From contig UQNM01000060.1 in NCBI GenBank assembly GCA_900542395.1, positions 1 to 12,278 of the forward strand: DNA of 12,278 nucleotides, in the 5' to 3' direction. The notes under the pieces were generated by a model that saw only the letters and a list, made by a program, of their open reading frames with translations, had not been told where the DNA came from and did not search any database. The position numbers and the translations under genes are program-made. This DNA comes from an uncultured Eubacteriales bacterium. GTDB taxonomy: Bacteria > Bacillota > Clostridia > Christensenellales > Aristaeellaceae. This document shows positions 5,972 through 12,278 of the stretch, piece by piece; position 1 is the stretch's first letter; every line of letters starts with the position of its first letter.

Positions 5972-6034
5972 AAGGGGTCTGGGGACTGGTCCCCAGGCGG
6001 GTTTGGGCGGCAGCCCAAGAAAGAAAGGTTACTT

Positions 6035-7936
6035 ATGAACGAGGCGATGGTCGAGGCGATTAACGAACGGGAACCCGCGTTTCTGGCGCGGGACGGAAAG
6101 GGGAAGGGCTACGTCTGCCCGCAGTGCGGCAGCGGCAGCGGCCCCAAGGGCACGGGGCTGCACCGCGATCCCGGCGCGCCCACGCACTGGAAATGCTTTG
6201 CCTGCGGCGGCTATTTTGACGTGCTGGATCTCTACGGGCTGGCGTTCGGGCTGGAGACGTTTCCGGAGAAGCTCGCCGGGGCAGCGGCCTATTACGGGCT
6301 GACGGTGAGCGCGCCGCGCCGGATGACAAAGCGCGCCGCCGCGCGCCCGGCCGCGCCCGAGCCGGACTGCACCGCCTTCTTCAAGGCCGCGCAGGCGCGC
6401 CTTGCGCAGACGGATTATCCGCAGCGGCGCGGGCTGTCCGCCGCGACCTGCGCCCGGTTCCATCTGGGGTATGACCCCGCGTGGCGCAACCCCAAGGCGC
6501 CGGAGACCGTGCCGCCCTCGCCCCGGCTGATTATCCCGACCGGCCGCACCAGCTACCTCGCCCGCGACGTGCGCGGCAAGGACGAAATGAGCGAGCAGGA
6601 GGCACGATATACGAAGGTCAAGGTCGGCAAGACGCGCCTGTTCAACGCCGAGGCGCTCGACACGGCGGAAAAGCCCGTCTTCATCGTCGAGGGCGAGATC
6701 GACGCGATGAGCATCGTCGAGGCCGGCGGCGAGGCCGTGGGGCTGGGCAGCGCATCAAACGTGCGCCTGCTGCTCGAGCGCCTCGCGGAAAAAAAGCCCG
6801 CGCAGCCGCTGATCCTCGCCCTGGACAACGACGAGCGCGGGCGGAAGGCCTCCTGCGAGCTGGAAGACGGCCTGCGCGCAGCCAGCCTGCCGTATTTCGT
6901 CTACAACCCGTGCGGCGACTGTAAGGACGCGAACGAAGCGCTGCAAATGGCCCCAGAATCGTTTCTAAGGCGGGTAGGAGACGGTGAACGCCTGCCCGAG
7001 ATAGAAAGGCTTACCTACTTGCAGACGAGCGCACAGGGGCATTTACAGGCCTTTGTGGACGGCATCGCCGAAAGCGTCAACACGCCGTGCCTGCCCACGG
7101 GGTTTGACGCGCTGGATCGGGCGCTGGACGGCGGGCTGTACGAGGGGCTGTACATCGTCGGCGCGATTTCCTCGCTGGGCAAGACGACGCTGGTGACGCA
7201 GATCGGCGACCAGATCGCCTCCGGCGGGCAGGATGTGCTCGTCTTCTCGCTGGAGATGGCGCGCGCCGAGCTGATGGCCAAGTCGATTTCGCGCCACACG
7301 CTGACCCTCGCGCTGGCGCGCAAGTGGGGCACGGCCTGCGCCAAGACGGCCAGAGGCGTGACGGACGGCCGCCGCTACGCGCAGTACGGCGAGCGGGAGC
7401 GCGAGGTCATCCGCGATGCGGTGACGCGCTACGGGGAATACGCCGGGCATCTGTTCATCGCCGAGGGCGTGGGCGACATCGGTGTGACGGCCATCCGCGA
7501 GCGCATCGCCCGCCACATCGACATGACCGGCAAAACCCCGCTGGTGATCGTGGACTATCTGCAAATTATCGCGCCCTACAACGAGCGGGCGACGGACAAG
7601 CAGAACATGGACAAGGCGGTGCTGGAGCTCAAACGCATCAGCCGCGATTTCAAGCTGCCCGTGATCGCCGTCTCCAGCCTGAACCGCATGAGCTACGGCC
7701 AGCGCATCAGCATGGAGGCGTTCAAGGAATCCGGCGCAATCGAGTATTCCAGCGACGTGCTGATCGGCTTGCAGCTTCGCGGCGCGGGCGAGGCGGCTTT
7801 CGACCCGACGGAGGCGAAAAAGAAAAATCCCCGGCAGATCGAGGCCGTGATTCTGAAAAACCGGAACGGCCGCGTCGGGGAGAAGATCGAGTTTGAATAT
7901 TATCCGATGTTCAATTATTTCACGGAGAAGGGCTGA
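6035..7936 (+). CDS. primase-helicase fusion (CHC2 zinc finger, TOPRIM, DnaB-like helicase)
   Basis: The product has 633 residues and joins a DnaG-type primase N-terminal half to a hexameric DnaB-like helicase, the layout of T7 gp4-type proteins of phages and plasmids. The zinc-finger ligands are C28-P-Q-C31 and C54-F-A-C57. The TOPRIM domain (about 213-285) has FIVEGEIDAM with E219 and ALDNDERG with D264 and D266. The helicase half (from about 353) has Walker A GAISSLGKTT (376-385), Walker B VIVDYLQ (D507), ISMEAFKESGAIE and LKNRNGRVG near the end, which supplies the arginine-finger type segment. The ATG at 6035 is preceded by AAGAAAGG. An earlier in-frame ATG at 5939 would fall in the palindrome and code for hairpin DNA, so it is rejected. 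It is transcribed away from the iteron origin, divergent from parA, and probably primes and unwinds DNA at this replicon. Confidence 0.93.
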   Translation: MNEAMVEAINEREPAFLARDGKGKGYVCPQCGSGSGPKGTGLHRDPGAPTHWKCFACGGYFDVLDLYGLAFGLETFPEKLAGAAAYYGLTVSAPRRMTKRAAARPAAPEPDCTAFFKAAQARLAQTDYPQRRGLSAATCARFHLGYDPAWRNPKAPETVPPSPRLIIPTGRTSYLARDVRGKDEMSEQEARYTKVKVGKTRLFNAEALDTAEKPVFIVEGEIDAMSIVEAGGEAVGLGSASNVRLLLERLAEKKPAQPLILALDNDERGRKASCELEDGLRAASLPYFVYNPCGDCKDANEALQMAPESFLRRVGDGERLPEIERLTYLQTSAQGHLQAFVDGIAESVNTPCLPTGFDALDRALDGGLYEGLYIVGAISSLGKTTLVTQIGDQIASGGQDVLVFSLEMARAELMAKSISRHTLTLALARKWGTACAKTARGVTDGRRYAQYGEREREVIRDAVTRYGEYAGHLFIAEGVGDIGVTAIRERIARHIDMTGKTPLVIVDYLQIIAPYNERATDKQNMDKAVLELKRISRDFKLPVIAVSSLNRMSYGQRISMEAFKESGAIEYSSDVLIGLQLRGAGEAAFDPTEAKKKNPRQIEAVILKNRNGRVGEKIEFEYYPMFNYFTEKG

Positions 7937-7999
7937 CGGGAGAAGTGTTGTTTTGAGGGCTGCGTCTGCGGGAAAAGGACGCAATATCTCGAAAAAAGA

Positions 8000-8282
8000 G
8001 AAGAAAACATCATATGCCTGATGTGCGTCGGGCATATGATGTATATGAAGCATATGAAGTTTGGAAGGGGGCTTTTCTTAGCTCCTTCTGCCGCCTGCGG
8101 AACTCCTTCCACCGCTGCGGCGGTCCCCCTCCCTCGAGGAGGGAGGGCTTGGGGGCTGCGCCGGTCAAGGCCTGCGGCCTTGCCGTCGATTGGATATAGG
8201 GGCTTTGCGGTCGCCCCTATGACCCTTCGCGCGCCCTCTCGAAGCCTTTTATACAACTCCGGGTGCAGGGTCGCAACCCTGC
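8000..8282 (+). repeat. composite palindromic repeat, right copy
   Basis: It starts with GAAGAAAACATCATATGCCT (8000-8019), identical to the inner end of the left copy on the other strand. It continues through a 9-bp array, CTCCTTCCACCG, and four hairpins: CCCTCCCTC/GAGGGAGGG (8127-8147), CAAGGCC/GGCCTTG (8166-8182), ATAGGGGC/GCCCCTAT (8196-8220) and GCAGGGT/ACCCTGC (8265-8282). It begins 63 bp after the primase-helicase stop. Short open frames across it are not shared in frame between copies. Confidence 0.8.
8013..8057 (-). repeat. 9-bp tandem array E, 5 units
   Basis: Read on the minus strand: TCATATGCT, TCATATACA, TCATATGCC, CGACGCACA, TCAGGCATA. The upstream edge (AAACTTCATATGCT) matches the edges of the array in the parA leader and, with one base less, of the array in the RHH gene. 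TCAGGCATA is also a unit in the RHH-gene array. Confidence 0.8.
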
Positions 8283-8418
8283 TCGTTTCAAAGGGGGTTA
8301 TGGGGTTCCTAGGGGATTTAAGGGGGAGAAATTCGAAATCTCCCCCTAATCCCCTAGGCCTAGCGGAGCGCGTGCTCCGTCCGCAGCGGTGGAAGGAGTT
8401 CGCAGGCGGCGGAAAGCG
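8083..8418. repeat. block with about 38-bp terminal inverted repeats (MITE-like)
   Basis: AACTCCTTCCACCGCTGCGG (8101-8120) is the exact inverse of 8381-8400. The similarity extends outward (GCCGCCTGCG at 8092-8101 with CGCAGGCGGC at 8401-8410) to about 8083 and 8418. Between the arms lie the right repeat core and a large palindrome. No transposase is present and I see no clear target-site duplication. Confidence 0.55.
8308..8358. terminator. large palindrome between convergent genes, possible bidirectional stop
   Basis: CCTAGGGGATT plus AGGGGGAGA (8308-8329, with a 2-base bulge) pairs with TCTCCCCCT plus AATCCCCTAGG (8339-8358), giving a 20-bp stem. It lies between the rightward primase-helicase gene and the leftward EAL gene. 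A T-tract is missing, so a terminator role is a guess from position and stability; it may simply be part of the repeat. Confidence 0.4.
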
Positions 8419-8441
8419 TTATCAAACGGTGGAAGGCGTTC

Positions 8442-10349
8442 TCACCCCCGCTCCTCCTTGAGCAGTTCGAGCAGCATCGGCGCGGGGAGCGGGCGGGAGA
8501 AATAATAGCCCTGAATCAGATCGACGTTCCATTTTTTCAGCAGCGCGACCTCTTTCTCGGTCTCCACGCCCTCGGCGATGACGTTATAGCCCATCCGCTG
8601 GAAGGTGGAGACGATGCTCTGGTAAAACAGCGCGTCGCGCGCGTCGGTGCAGATGTGATAGAGCAGCGAGCGGTCGAGCTTGATGGCCGAAAACGGCAGG
8701 TGCGTGACGGTGTTCAGGTTGGCGAAGCCCGAGCCGAAATCGTCAAGGCACAGGCCGATATCGGCCTGACTGAACGCATCGACGGCGCGGCCGAGGCGGG
8801 TCGAGTATTCGGTGGCGACGGTCTCGGTGATTTCAAACTGGAACAGGCGGTGCGGCAGGGCGTATTCATCCAGAATGGCGATGAGGCGCTCGGCGCAGTG
8901 CTCCTGCATCAGGTTGAGGGCGGAGAGATTGACCTTCACGCTGTCGATCTGCCGCGCGACGTCCTCGTGGCTCTTGAGGAAGCGGCAGATGCGGCGGAGC
9001 TGCAAATCCGTGAGCGCGTCGATCAGGCGGTTCTTTTCGGCCAGGCGGATGAACACGTCCGGCGAGATCCAGCCCAATTCGGGATGGCGCAGGCGGCTGA
9101 GCGCCTCGAGGGTGACGAAGCGCTTTTTGCGGATGGAATAGATCGGCTGATAGTGCACCTCGAATAGGTCTTCCTCGACGGCGCGGCTGAGGAACTGCTC
9201 GACCTGCCGGTTGTACAGAAAGCTGCGCAGCGTGTTGGCGTTGGCCTGCACGACGCAGGTGGAGCCGTTGGGCGCGGGCAGGCCGTCGAGGTATTCGATA
9301 TAGGCCATCACGTCGTCGCCGGAGCCCATGCGTTCGGCGTGGGGAACGCCGCAGAGGATGGCGTGGGATACGCTGGGCGCGTCCGTGCCGCGATCCTCGA
9401 ACAGGGCGCGAACGCCGGAGAGGTCTTCGTCGTATTCCTGCAAGGATTCGGCGAGGATCAAAAAGCGCTTGCCGGTCAGGCGGAAGACGGAGGTGCCGCA
9501 GACGGCCTGAAGCTGCCGGGCGATATGCTGGAGCATCGCGTCGCCGCCCTGCATGCCGTAGGCCTTGTTGACGTAGCTGAGGCTGTAAAGGTAGACGGTC
9601 AGGACGTGAAAGGGTTTTTTCTGCGCGAGCATCTCGTCCACGCGGCGCAGGAGGAACTGCTTATCGTGCAGGCCGGTGAGGCTGTCGGTGTTGGCCTGCG
9701 GGTTGTTGATGGTGGTGAACATGGCCAGAATGGACAGGCTCATGCCGAACCCGGTCGTCAGCACCTGCGGGTGGAGCGCCTGACAGATGACGCCGCTGAC
9801 GGCGAGAATGAACGTTTCAATGAGGGCGAGGGTGCGGTCCTTGCCCAGCGTCCTGCGGCAGGAAATCGTCAGGATCAGCGCGGTCAGCAGGTGAAGCGCG
9901 GCGCTGACATACAGGGCGTAGTAGAGCGGCCCGTGCTGATAGCCCATGGCGTCAAAATAAAACAGCGCGTCGGTGAAGGGGTTGGTCAGGATGATGAAGG
10001 CCAGCGACAGGGCGGGCGCGCCCATCAGCAGCATTTCCCGCGCCGAGAGCCGCCGGTTTTCAATCAGTACCCGGATGTAACAGAGCAGGGAGAAGGGCAG
10101 AAGCGCCTGAAACAGGAAGAACACGTGCGTCGTGATGACCGCGCCGATGCAGATCGAATCGGCGCACCGGGCGATGAACCCGTTGCTGGCGAGCTCGAAG
10201 ACGACGTCCAGCAGGCCGATGACGACGATATCGCGGAAGATGCGGTTATTCAGGTTGACGATCTTCGTTTTCCGGCGGCTGATGTGCAGCAGAATCAGCG
10301 ACAGCAGCAGCAGGGCGCACCAGAGAAAGTCTGAATTAAACGTCCTCAT
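8442..10349 (-). CDS. membrane c-di-GMP phosphodiesterase: 7TM region, degenerate GGDEF, intact EAL
   Basis: The 635-residue product has about seven hydrophobic segments in residues 8-215, then a GGDEF-like domain (about 222-330) and an EAL domain (about 385-632). The GGDEF signature is replaced by TGKRF (292-296), so cyclase activity is unlikely; it may bind GTP or act as a regulatory domain. The EAL domain keeps the catalytic set: E415 in LEALSRL, N474, E506 in EITE, D536 and D537 in LDDFGSG, K557, E593 in EGVET and Q613. It should therefore hydrolyse cyclic di-GMP to pGpG. The ATG overlaps the upstream GGDEF gene stop as ATGA. The ribosome site is supplied by a run of nine G seven to eight bases upstream. 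This is the second gene of a two-gene operon. Confidence 0.92.
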   Translation of the reverse strand: MRTFNSDFLWCALLLLSLILLHISRRKTKIVNLNNRIFRDIVVIGLLDVVFELASNGFIARCADSICIGAVITTHVFFLFQALLPFSLLCYIRVLIENRRLSAREMLLMGAPALSLAFIILTNPFTDALFYFDAMGYQHGPLYYALYVSAALHLLTALILTISCRRTLGKDRTLALIETFILAVSGVICQALHPQVLTTGFGMSLSILAMFTTINNPQANTDSLTGLHDKQFLLRRVDEMLAQKKPFHVLTVYLYSLSYVNKAYGMQGGDAMLQHIARQLQAVCGTSVFRLTGKRFLILAESLQEYDEDLSGVRALFEDRGTDAPSVSHAILCGVPHAERMGSGDDVMAYIEYLDGLPAPNGSTCVVQANANTLRSFLYNRQVEQFLSRAVEEDLFEVHYQPIYSIRKKRFVTLEALSRLRHPELGWISPDVFIRLAEKNRLIDALTDLQLRRICRFLKSHEDVARQIDSVKVNLSALNLMQEHCAERLIAILDEYALPHRLFQFEITETVATEYSTRLGRAVDAFSQADIGLCLDDFGSGFANLNTVTHLPFSAIKLDRSLLYHICTDARDALFYQSIVSTFQRMGYNVIAEGVETEKEVALLKKWNVDLIQGYYFSRPLPAPMLLELLKEERG

Positions 10350-12028
10350 GCGTCAACCCCCCCCCAATTTTTTTCAGAAGACAGGCGATCTTGCAGCATG
10401 GCGTTGGCGCTTTCCTTCCAGTCGCTGACGGTCTGCGTCTCTCCGTCGGGCGCGCGCAGGAAGCTGTATCCGCAGACCAGGCGGAGCGCGCCGGACGTCC
10501 CCCTGTCCCGCCGGTTCAGGCGCAGGGCGCTTTCATGCAGCTTGGCTTCAAGCGTCTCCAGCGGGAGGATGGGGTTGACCTGCACGACGGCGAATTCGTC
10601 CCCCGAGACGCGGTAGAACGACGTTTCCCACGCGGCGTGATCCGGGAAGGCGCCGGAGATGCACTGCGCCGCGGCGACGACGGCCTCGTCGCCCGCCTTC
10701 ATGCCGTGCAGGTCGTTGATGTCCTTCAAATCCAGCAGGTGGACATAGACGAGGGCGGCGTTGGAAAGTTCATGCGCGCGCTGATGCAGCGCGGCCAGTT
10801 TCTTTTCCAGCGCCTGCGCGCTTCTAAAATCGGTCATGCCGTCCTGCATGGCCATCCGCTGGCTGACGGACTGCTCCACGCGGAAATGCACGTCGTCGGA
10901 GACCTGACCGATCAGCCCGTGAAACACGATGAGGATGAACAGCACGATGCCGGTCTGGTAGACCACGTCATACCAGTAGATGTGACACGCCCAATACAGC
11001 GCCAGCGCGGCCATGCTGAAGCTGCCCAGCATGATGAACGCCAGACGGCAAACGCGCACGTTCCTGTCGTGCCCGGCGGCGTATTCGCGCTGAAGAACGG
11101 CCATCATCGCGCCGACGGAGAGCGCCATCAGCACGTGCGTGACGGGCAGCATGTCGATCAGGCGGAAGCCGAAGGCGAGCCGCGCGACGCCCTGCGCCAG
11201 CGCGTTGGCGGCCAAGAGCAGGGCGCAGACCCGCGGCGCGCGGCGCAGGCTCGGGCGGACGGTGTTGGCGACAAAATGGAGCATGGGCACGCCCATCAGC
11301 ATGAAGGCGAAGAAGGACACCATGCTCAAACTCGCGACATGGCTGCCGTAGACCTGCAACAGGCCGGAGTCCGTCCAGCTCCACAGGCTGCACAGCAGCA
11401 GGAACGCGGCCGCATCCAGAAAGCGCCTTTCCGGCAGGCGCTTGTGCCCCATATACATGAACGCGACGAGGGAGAGCACGCCGATGGCGAGCATGAAGAG
11501 CGTCAGCACCGCCGAAACGGACAGGCGGCGCAGGTGGTAGCCGGTGACGGCGGAAGCCGAGCCGACCACCGGGGCGCTCAGGCGCATGTGCGCGTCGGGG
11601 TCGGTCAGGCGCAGGCACAGCGGCGCGCTGCCCGTCTCCTCCGGCAGAAGCACCTCCGCCCAGAGCTTACCCATCATCTGCCGGTTGCGCGGGAACGCGG
11701 TCGGCTCGTAGCGGTAGAGCTGCTTGTCCCCCAGCCAGATTTCAAGCCCGTATTGCACGCCCCGCGCGGAGAACACGCGCCCCGCGTCCGCCGCCGTCAG
11801 TTCGTCGGTGCAGAGGGCGACGGGCTCGCCGCCGCCGAAAACGTCCGGCAGCGCGACGCTGATCCGCTCGCCGTTTTCGACGCGATACCAGCCGCCCACG
11901 GCGGAGAGCGCGGCCAGCCCGCTTTCCTCGGATAGGCGCTGGACGCTGAACACGAGGATGGCCATCACGCAGAGGGCCAGCGCGATCAAGGCCGCCTCGG
12001 CCGCGCGCGCAAACGAACTTTTTTTCAT
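10346..12028 (-). CDS. 7TM sensor protein with GGDEF domain (putative diguanylate cyclase)
   Basis: The 560-residue product has one N-terminal membrane segment (about 11-30) and an extracytoplasmic region of about 140 residues resembling the 7TMR-DISM jelly-roll type. About seven membrane helices (170-375) and a C-terminal GGDEF domain (about 396-548) follow. The signature is SGDEF (475-479), a variant seen in some active cyclases. In the metal-site motif the usual DIDxFK reads HLLDLK, so the first aspartate is replaced by H430, while N438 and D439 of the IND motif remain. Activity is therefore uncertain. The ATG has AAAGGAG seven bases upstream. It probably senses an external ligand and tunes cyclic di-GMP together with the overlapping downstream EAL protein. 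Family assignment is good; the sensor-domain label is by resemblance. Confidence 0.88.
   Translation of the reverse strand: MKKSSFARAAEAALIALALCVMAILVFSVQRLSEESGLAALSAVGGWYRVENGERISVALPDVFGGGEPVALCTDELTAADAGRVFSARGVQYGLEIWLGDKQLYRYEPTAFPRNRQMMGKLWAEVLLPEETGSAPLCLRLTDPDAHMRLSAPVVGSASAVTGYHLRRLSVSAVLTLFMLAIGVLSLVAFMYMGHKRLPERRFLDAAAFLLLCSLWSWTDSGLLQVYGSHVASLSMVSFFAFMLMGVPMLHFVANTVRPSLRRAPRVCALLLAANALAQGVARLAFGFRLIDMLPVTHVLMALSVGAMMAVLQREYAAGHDRNVRVCRLAFIMLGSFSMAALALYWACHIYWYDVVYQTGIVLFILIVFHGLIGQVSDDVHFRVEQSVSQRMAMQDGMTDFRSAQALEKKLAALHQRAHELSNAALVYVHLLDLKDINDLHGMKAGDEAVVAAAQCISGAFPDHAAWETSFYRVSGDEFAVVQVNPILPLETLEAKLHESALRLNRRDRGTSGALRLVCGYSFLRAPDGETQTVSDWKESANAMLQDRLSSEKNWGGVDA
10357..10365 (-). 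repeat. homopolymeric tract of nine G at the GGDEF/EAL gene junction
   Basis: On the minus strand nine G lie inside the last codons of the GGDEF gene (the NWGG part of the C-terminus) and 7 bases before the EAL start codon, where they serve as the ribosome site. Loss of one G would extend the upstream frame into the EAL gene by a few codons. Gain of one would end it early at TGA. Confidence 0.8.
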
Positions 12029-12102
12029 GGCGATGCTCCTTTATCCCTTGAAAAACGGCGGACGTAAAGCAGAACGACCGCTATATTTAATGCTCCGCTC
12101 TT

Positions 12103-12111
12103 ATTTTAACA
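12103..12111 (-). promoter_or_regulatory. candidate extended -10 promoter of the c-di-GMP operon
   Basis: On the minus strand TGTTAAAAT (12111-12103) fits an extended -10 element (TGn then TAAAAT), about 75 bp before the GGDEF start codon. The -35 position (GCCACA) is a poor match. The rest of 12029-12154 is A/T-richer than its surroundings and holds no gene that I can see. Confidence 0.35.
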
Positions 12112-12154
12112 CAGAATTGCGGAATTGTGGCGAAAATGTGAGAAAATGGGGGAT

Positions 12155-12206
12155 ACTCCTTCCACCGCTGCGGCGGTCCCCCTCCCTCGAAGAGGGAGGT
12201 CTTGGG
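12155..12206 (+). repeat. fragment of the composite repeat
   Basis: ACTCCTTCCACCGCTGCGGC and the following CCTCCCTCGAAGAGGGAGG closely match 8102-8153, with a few differences, then diverge. It lacks the 9-bp array and the GGTCAAGGCC hairpin. Confidence 0.8.
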
Positions 12207-12239
12207 GGAGGGAGAATTGAGAATTTGCAGAATGTCGGC

Positions 12240-12258
12240 GGGCGCGCGATGCGCGCCC
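12240..12258. other. G/C hairpin in intergenic DNA
   Basis: GGGCGCGC (12240-12247) pairs perfectly with GCGCGCCC (12251-12258) around a GAT loop, followed by CTACAACG. It looks like another dispersed palindrome; no gene is seen to the window end. Confidence 0.6.
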
Positions 12259-12278
12259 CTACAACGTTGCGGAAAATT

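Noticed and set aside
5939..6034. N-terminal extension of the primase-helicase from an ATG at 5939
   Set aside because: It would code for hairpin DNA, overlaps the 22-bp palindrome, and lacks a ribosome site; the ATG at 6035 gives a normal start before the zinc finger.
7043..8053. Minus-strand open frame opposite the primase-helicase gene
   Set aside because: Antisense to the Walker motifs of the helicase half; starts inside the repeat array and lacks a ribosome site.
8308..8358. Site-specific recombination (attachment or dif-like) site
   Set aside because: The palindrome is longer and more symmetrical than such sites, and no recombinase gene lies in the window.
10391..11935. Long plus-strand open frame opposite the GGDEF gene
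   Set aside because: Antisense shadow of a gene with clear membrane helices and GGDEF motif; the product is a His/Gln/Arg/Ala-rich sequence without domains.

Overview
The window is GC-rich, with tightly packed genes, strong Shine-Dalgarno sites (GGAGG type), sigma-A-like promoters and many dispersed palindromic repeats in the gaps. The AAA/DUF4143 ATPase, the 7TM-GGDEF and GGDEF-EAL proteins and the repeat style suggest a high-GC, probably gut-associated clostridial genome (Bacillota). That placement is an inference; there is no rRNA or marker gene to confirm it.

Positions 243-7999 form a plasmid-type replication and partition module, either part of a plasmid or integrated in a chromosome. 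Its centre is an intergenic origin-like region (about 5440-6034). This holds four copies of a 19-bp iteron, three of them at an exact 23-bp period, followed by an A/T block, a double 9-bp repeat and a run of hairpins, including a perfect 22-bp palindrome. A strong promoter (TTGACG-17-TATAAT) fires leftward into parA, a ribbon-helix-helix (RHH) partner gene, an unrecognised gene, a candidate replication initiator and a small unknown gene. These form a compact operon with overlaps or very short gaps. Rightward from the origin lies a single large gene encoding a fused CHC2-zinc-finger/TOPRIM primase and DnaB-like helicase. The AAA/DUF4143 ATPase at the left follows its own clear promoter and ends towards an intrinsic terminator.

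The most unusual feature is a family of 9-bp tandem arrays (consensus TCATATGCT) at five places: 176-220, 405-458, 4310-4498, 5371-5442 and 8013-8057 (opposite strand). One array starts right at the predicted transcription start of the par operon and fills its leader. Another lies in frame inside the RHH partner gene, where it encodes an acidic EAYEAHE-type linker. This layout suggests an iterated centromere/operator for a type Ib-like ParA-RHH system, though a selfish dispersed repeat is the main alternative. The outer arrays belong to a longer composite palindromic repeat, present in inverted orientation at 1-242 and 8000-8282, bracketing the module.

Right of this (8442-12028) is a separate two-gene leftward operon for cyclic-di-GMP signalling. 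A 7TM protein with an N-terminal sensor-like region and a GGDEF domain overlaps, by ATGA, a membrane protein with a degenerate GGDEF and an intact EAL phosphodiesterase domain. A 9-base G tract sits at their junction. The last 250 bp contain a promoter-like stretch and more repeat fragments. No tRNA, rRNA, CRISPR array or transposase gene was seen.
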